Positions 61,740-64,000 of a stretch of 64,000 bases of DNA are shown here, in pieces; position 1 is the stretch's first letter, and each line of letters opens with the position of its first letter. The translations under genes and the position numbers were made by a program. The notes under the pieces are model-generated. The model saw only the letters and a program-made list of their open reading frames with translations. It did not search any database and was not told where the DNA came from. The DNA lies in the NCBI GenBank assembly GCA_964559865.1, contig CAZLJD010000041.1:1-64000 (forward strand), in the 5' to 3' direction. This DNA comes from JAGHAJ01 sp964559865 [NCBI: uncultured Synergistota bacterium]. GTDB taxonomy: Bacteria; Synergistota; JAGHAJ01.

Positions 61740-61818
61740 CCAATTTTTCAAATAAAAGGATTTTGTCTCTCTGAAGCTAATTATACTATATGAAACAAAA
61801 GCAAAGGAGGTTGGTATA

Positions 61819-63390
61819 ATGAGAAGAGGTATTAGTATCTTAATCCTGGGACTACTCGTCGTATTTATGGCTTCATTTCCCGCTATGGCGTTAGACCGTT
61901 CAAAAGTGGTAATTGTTGCAACGCCAGAAGACCCAACCACATTAGACCCAGGAGTTGCGTGGGATCCAAAGAGTGCACTAGTAATAAGAAATTGCTACAA
62001 CACCTTGGTAGTGCTCGACGGTCCAAGCGCAACAAAGGTAAAGGGGGAGTTAGCTGAAAGGTGGACTGTAGGGGACAACGGTAAAAGTTACACTTTCTAT
62101 TTAAGAAAAGGAGTCAAGTTCCAAGATGGAACAGAACTAACTGCAAAAGACGTGAAGTACTCAATTGAAAGGACAATAAAAATAGGAAAAGGACCTGGCA
62201 GCCAGCTTAAAACAGTAATAAGCAATATAGAGGTGCTGGGCAAATACAAGATCAAGTTTACATTAAAGCATCCCGTTCCCTGGTTCCTAACGCTGATAGC
62301 CCAAACCGGATCTTCTGTTCTCAACAGTAAACTTGTTAAGGCACACAGTACTACAAAAGACCCATGGGCACAAAACTGGCTACACGACAAAGTTGCAGGT
62401 TCAGGACCATACACATTAGAAAGTTGGAGACACGAGCAACAGGTGGTACTAAAGAGGAATCCAAATTACTTTATGGGTTGGAAAAAACCCTACTTTGAGA
62501 AGGTAATAATAAGGACAATCAAGGAACCGTCCGAAAGAAGGCTTCTGTTAGAAAAAGGAGATGTGGACATCGCTTACAGGATATCCGAGGATGATATCCT
62601 AAAGGTCAAAAAGGAAAAAGGGATAAAGGTTTTAACACAACCATCACTGACCATATTCTATATTGGGCTTAACACCACGAAAGGACCATTAAAAGATGTC
62701 AAGGTAAGACAGGCACTTGCATACGCATTCGACTACAACGCATTTATAAAGTATGCAATGAAAGGACTGGTAAAGAGGTTAAAGGGGCCTGAACCCAGCG
62801 CAATATGGAAGTACGACTCTTCGTACCCCGTATATTACAGAGACCTAAAGAAGGCAAAGAAGTTACTCGCAGAGGCAGGCTATCCAAACGGTGGTTTCAC
62901 TCTCAACTTCGTGGTTGAAACAGGCGGCTATATCCATAAGCAGGCTGCCCTCGTCCTCCAGCAGAGTGTGAAGAAACTGGGCATAAAGATCAAAATTCAG
63001 TTCCTCTCCTGGACAACCATCTGGGCAAAGATGGGTAACAAAAAGGAAGCACCACAGATATTTGATACTCACTGGTATGCAGATTATGCAGATCCAGAAG
63101 ACTTTGTGCAGTACGAATACCACTCGTCCATGTTTGGAAATAAGGGCTTCAATGAATCTTACTATAAGAATCCCACCGTCGATAAACTATTAGACGAAGC
63201 AAGATACATGACAGACAAGAAAAAGAGAAAAGAACTATACGAAAAGGCAATAAAGATCATAATGAGAGACTGCCCTGCCATCTGGGTTGCAGAAAGGCTC
63301 CAGATAGTGGCAACAAGAGATTGGATAAAGGGATACACGCTAAATCCGATATACTACGAAACACCTTGTTTCTACGGCATACACAAATAA
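61819..63390 (+). CDS. Peptide ABC transporter substrate-binding protein (family 5), second system
   Basis: This 523-residue periplasmic binding protein of the OppA/DppA type has the standard length. It has a signal peptide (ends SFPAMA, no lipobox), the PEDPTTLDPGVAWDPKSALV start, FQDGTELTAKDVKYSIERT and a C-terminal CPAIWVAERLQIVATRDW segment. AAAGGAGG lies 8 bases before the ATG. It is separate from, and only distantly similar to, the 44429-46276 gene (523 compared with 615 residues), so it probably takes a different set of peptides or nickel-like ligands. It is followed by a hairpin and a DppB-type permease. Confidence 0.93.
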   Translation: MRRGISILILGLLVVFMASFPAMALDRSKVVIVATPEDPTTLDPGVAWDPKSALVIRNCYNTLVVLDGPSATKVKGELAERWTVGDNGKSYTFYLRKGVKFQDGTELTAKDVKYSIERTIKIGKGPGSQLKTVISNIEVLGKYKIKFTLKHPVPWFLTLIAQTGSSVLNSKLVKAHSTTKDPWAQNWLHDKVAGSGPYTLESWRHEQQVVLKRNPNYFMGWKKPYFEKVIIRTIKEPSERRLLLEKGDVDIAYRISEDDILKVKKEKGIKVLTQPSLTIFYIGLNTTKGPLKDVKVRQALAYAFDYNAFIKYAMKGLVKRLKGPEPSAIWKYDSSYPVYYRDLKKAKKLLAEAGYPNGGFTLNFVVETGGYIHKQAALVLQQSVKKLGIKIKIQFLSWTTIWAKMGNKKEAPQIFDTHWYADYADPEDFVQYEYHSSMFGNKGFNESYYKNPTVDKLLDEARYMTDKKKRKELYEKAIKIIMRDCPAIWVAERLQIVATRDWIKGYTLNPIYYETPCFYGIHK

Positions 63391-63393
63391 GCT

Positions 63394-63427
63394 TTTTAGG
63401 GGTGGGGCTTTCCCCCGCTCCCTAAAA
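63394..63427 (+). terminator. Intercistronic hairpin after the second binding-protein gene
   Basis: A long stem pairs TTTTAGGG with CCCTAAAA, continues with GGGG/CCCC after a small internal bulge, and closes on a CTTT loop. It begins three bases after the stop of the binding-protein gene and ends 19 bases before the permease ATG. There is no U-tract, so it is more likely an attenuator or 3'-end protector than a full terminator. Confidence 0.55.
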
Positions 63428-63446
63428 TAACAACAGGGAGCAAAAA

Positions 63447-64000
63447 ATGAAGCTATATCAATACATTTTGCGGAGACTTTTGTTTCTCATACCGGTACTT
63501 CTTGGCACAGTGACCATCACATTTTTTCTGATGTATGCAGTTCCAAGTAATCCTGCACGGATGATAGCAGGGCCACATGCTACCGGAGACCAACTAAAAC
63601 ATATAACAAAAGAACTTGGCTTAGATCAACCTTTATACATACAGTACTTTAGATACATAGGAAGGTTACTAAAAGGGGACTTTGGGCGTTCAATATTGAC
63701 AAGGAGACCCGTGCTCCAAGAACTCAAGACATATTTCCCCGCTACATTCGAATTAACTCTTGTGAGTATGCTTATAATGGTACCTTTAGGCATACTGTTC
63801 GGAGTGATCTCCGCAGTCAAGAGGAACTCAATAGCAGACCACTCCATAAGGATATTTGCCTTAAGCGGCGTATCAATGCCTATATACTGGCTGGGACTTA
63901 TACTTTTACTGGTATTTTACTTTAAACTCGGCATACTCCCTGGACCAGGCAGAATAGATCCATACATTACCCCACCTAAAGACATAACCGGATTATATCT
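63447..64000 (+). CDS. Peptide ABC transporter permease, DppB type (3' end outside window)
   Basis: The first 184 residues of a DppB/OppB permease are present. It begins with MKLYQYILRRLLFLIPVLLG, then the typical NPARMIAGPHATGDQL and ELGLDQPLYIQYFRY periplasmic segment, GDFGRSI and the EAA-side helices ending in LPGPGRID. It is preceded by the binding-protein gene of the same strand and is evidently the second gene of a dpp-type operon continuing beyond the window. The region is open to the edge with no stop. Confidence 0.93.
   Translation, partial: MKLYQYILRRLLFLIPVLLGTVTITFFLMYAVPSNPARMIAGPHATGDQLKHITKELGLDQPLYIQYFRYIGRLLKGDFGRSILTRRPVLQELKTYFPATFELTLVSMLIMVPLGILFGVISAVKRNSIADHSIRIFALSGVSMPIYWLGLILLLVFYFKLGILPGPGRIDPYITPPKDITGLY

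Noticed and set aside
1-64000. Mobile elements, prophage or CRISPR arrays
   Set aside because: I saw no transposase or integrase genes, no terminal inverted repeats and no regularly spaced repeats.

Overview
The window reads as a compact bacterial chromosome segment from an anaerobic, probably thermophilic, diderm bacterium. Supporting signs are heavy use of AGA/AGG for Arg and ATA for Ile, a V/A-type rotary ATPase, an Mre11-Rad50-NurA-HerA operon, a B12-dependent class II ribonucleotide reductase, an oxygen-sensitive type of 2-hydroxyacyl-CoA dehydratase activator, and peptide-binding proteins with plain cleavable signal peptides instead of lipoboxes. The gene orders recG-rsmD-coaD-TmcAL, sepF-yggT-divIVA and comFC-yvyF are of the Firmicutes/Synergistota/Thermotogota kind. 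I cannot name the phylum from sequence alone. Synergistota or a neighbouring deep lineage would fit. No prophage, IS element, CRISPR array or integron was seen.

Layout. 1-13.1 kb (minus strand): metK and comFC-yvyF, then a long run headed by an unusual CBS-PAS-Fis regulator. That run continues with a DUF4416-heptose-nucleotidyltransferase fusion, purB, three acyl-CoA-dehydratase-activator-type genes, a P-loop/Asp23-like protein, a type-4 uracil-DNA glycosylase, a YchF-like GTPase, Mrp, and an ADP-ribosylglycohydrolase cut by the window edge. 13.2-15.8 kb: an exported MhpD-like protein, a cation/proton antiporter and a MarR-like regulator. 15.9-24.4 kb (plus): a complete nine-gene V/A-ATPase operon in the order H-C-I-K-F-E-A-B-D. 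24.4-31.9 kb (plus): mre11-rad50-nurA-herA-comB. 31.8-34.3 kb (minus): a LysM/M23 murein hydrolase and an M20 amidohydrolase, followed by a plus-strand tRNA-Pro(CGG).

34.5-39.2 kb (minus) holds five consecutive exported proteins of the CsgG, FlgT and LPP20 type. I consider this the best candidate for an undescribed envelope system. 39.4-46.4 kb: an AEC permease and a complete oligopeptide ABC transporter. 46.5-61.7 kb: TmcAL facing a long minus-strand housekeeping block (tilS; rpsB-tsf-pyrH-frr; aminotransferase-nrdJ-HlyD-like-sepF-yggT-divIVA-yggU-recG-rsmD-coaD), preceded by an MBL hydrolase. 61.8-64 kb (plus): the start of a second peptide ABC transporter, cut by the window edge.

The DNA is extremely tight. 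Most genes in a run overlap or abut, and every convergent junction has essentially no spacer (-82, -17, 0 and +2 bp). Promoters with recognisable -10 boxes, often with an upstream TG, can be placed before metK, the Fis regulator, the MarR gene, the ATPase operon, mre11 (apparently leaderless), tRNA-Pro, the CsgG/FlgT cluster, the first oligopeptide operon, TmcAL and rpsB. Functionally the window combines ion-motive energy metabolism (ATPase, antiporter), peptide uptake and hydrolysis, DNA end processing, translation and cell-division housekeeping, and an envelope module of unknown role.
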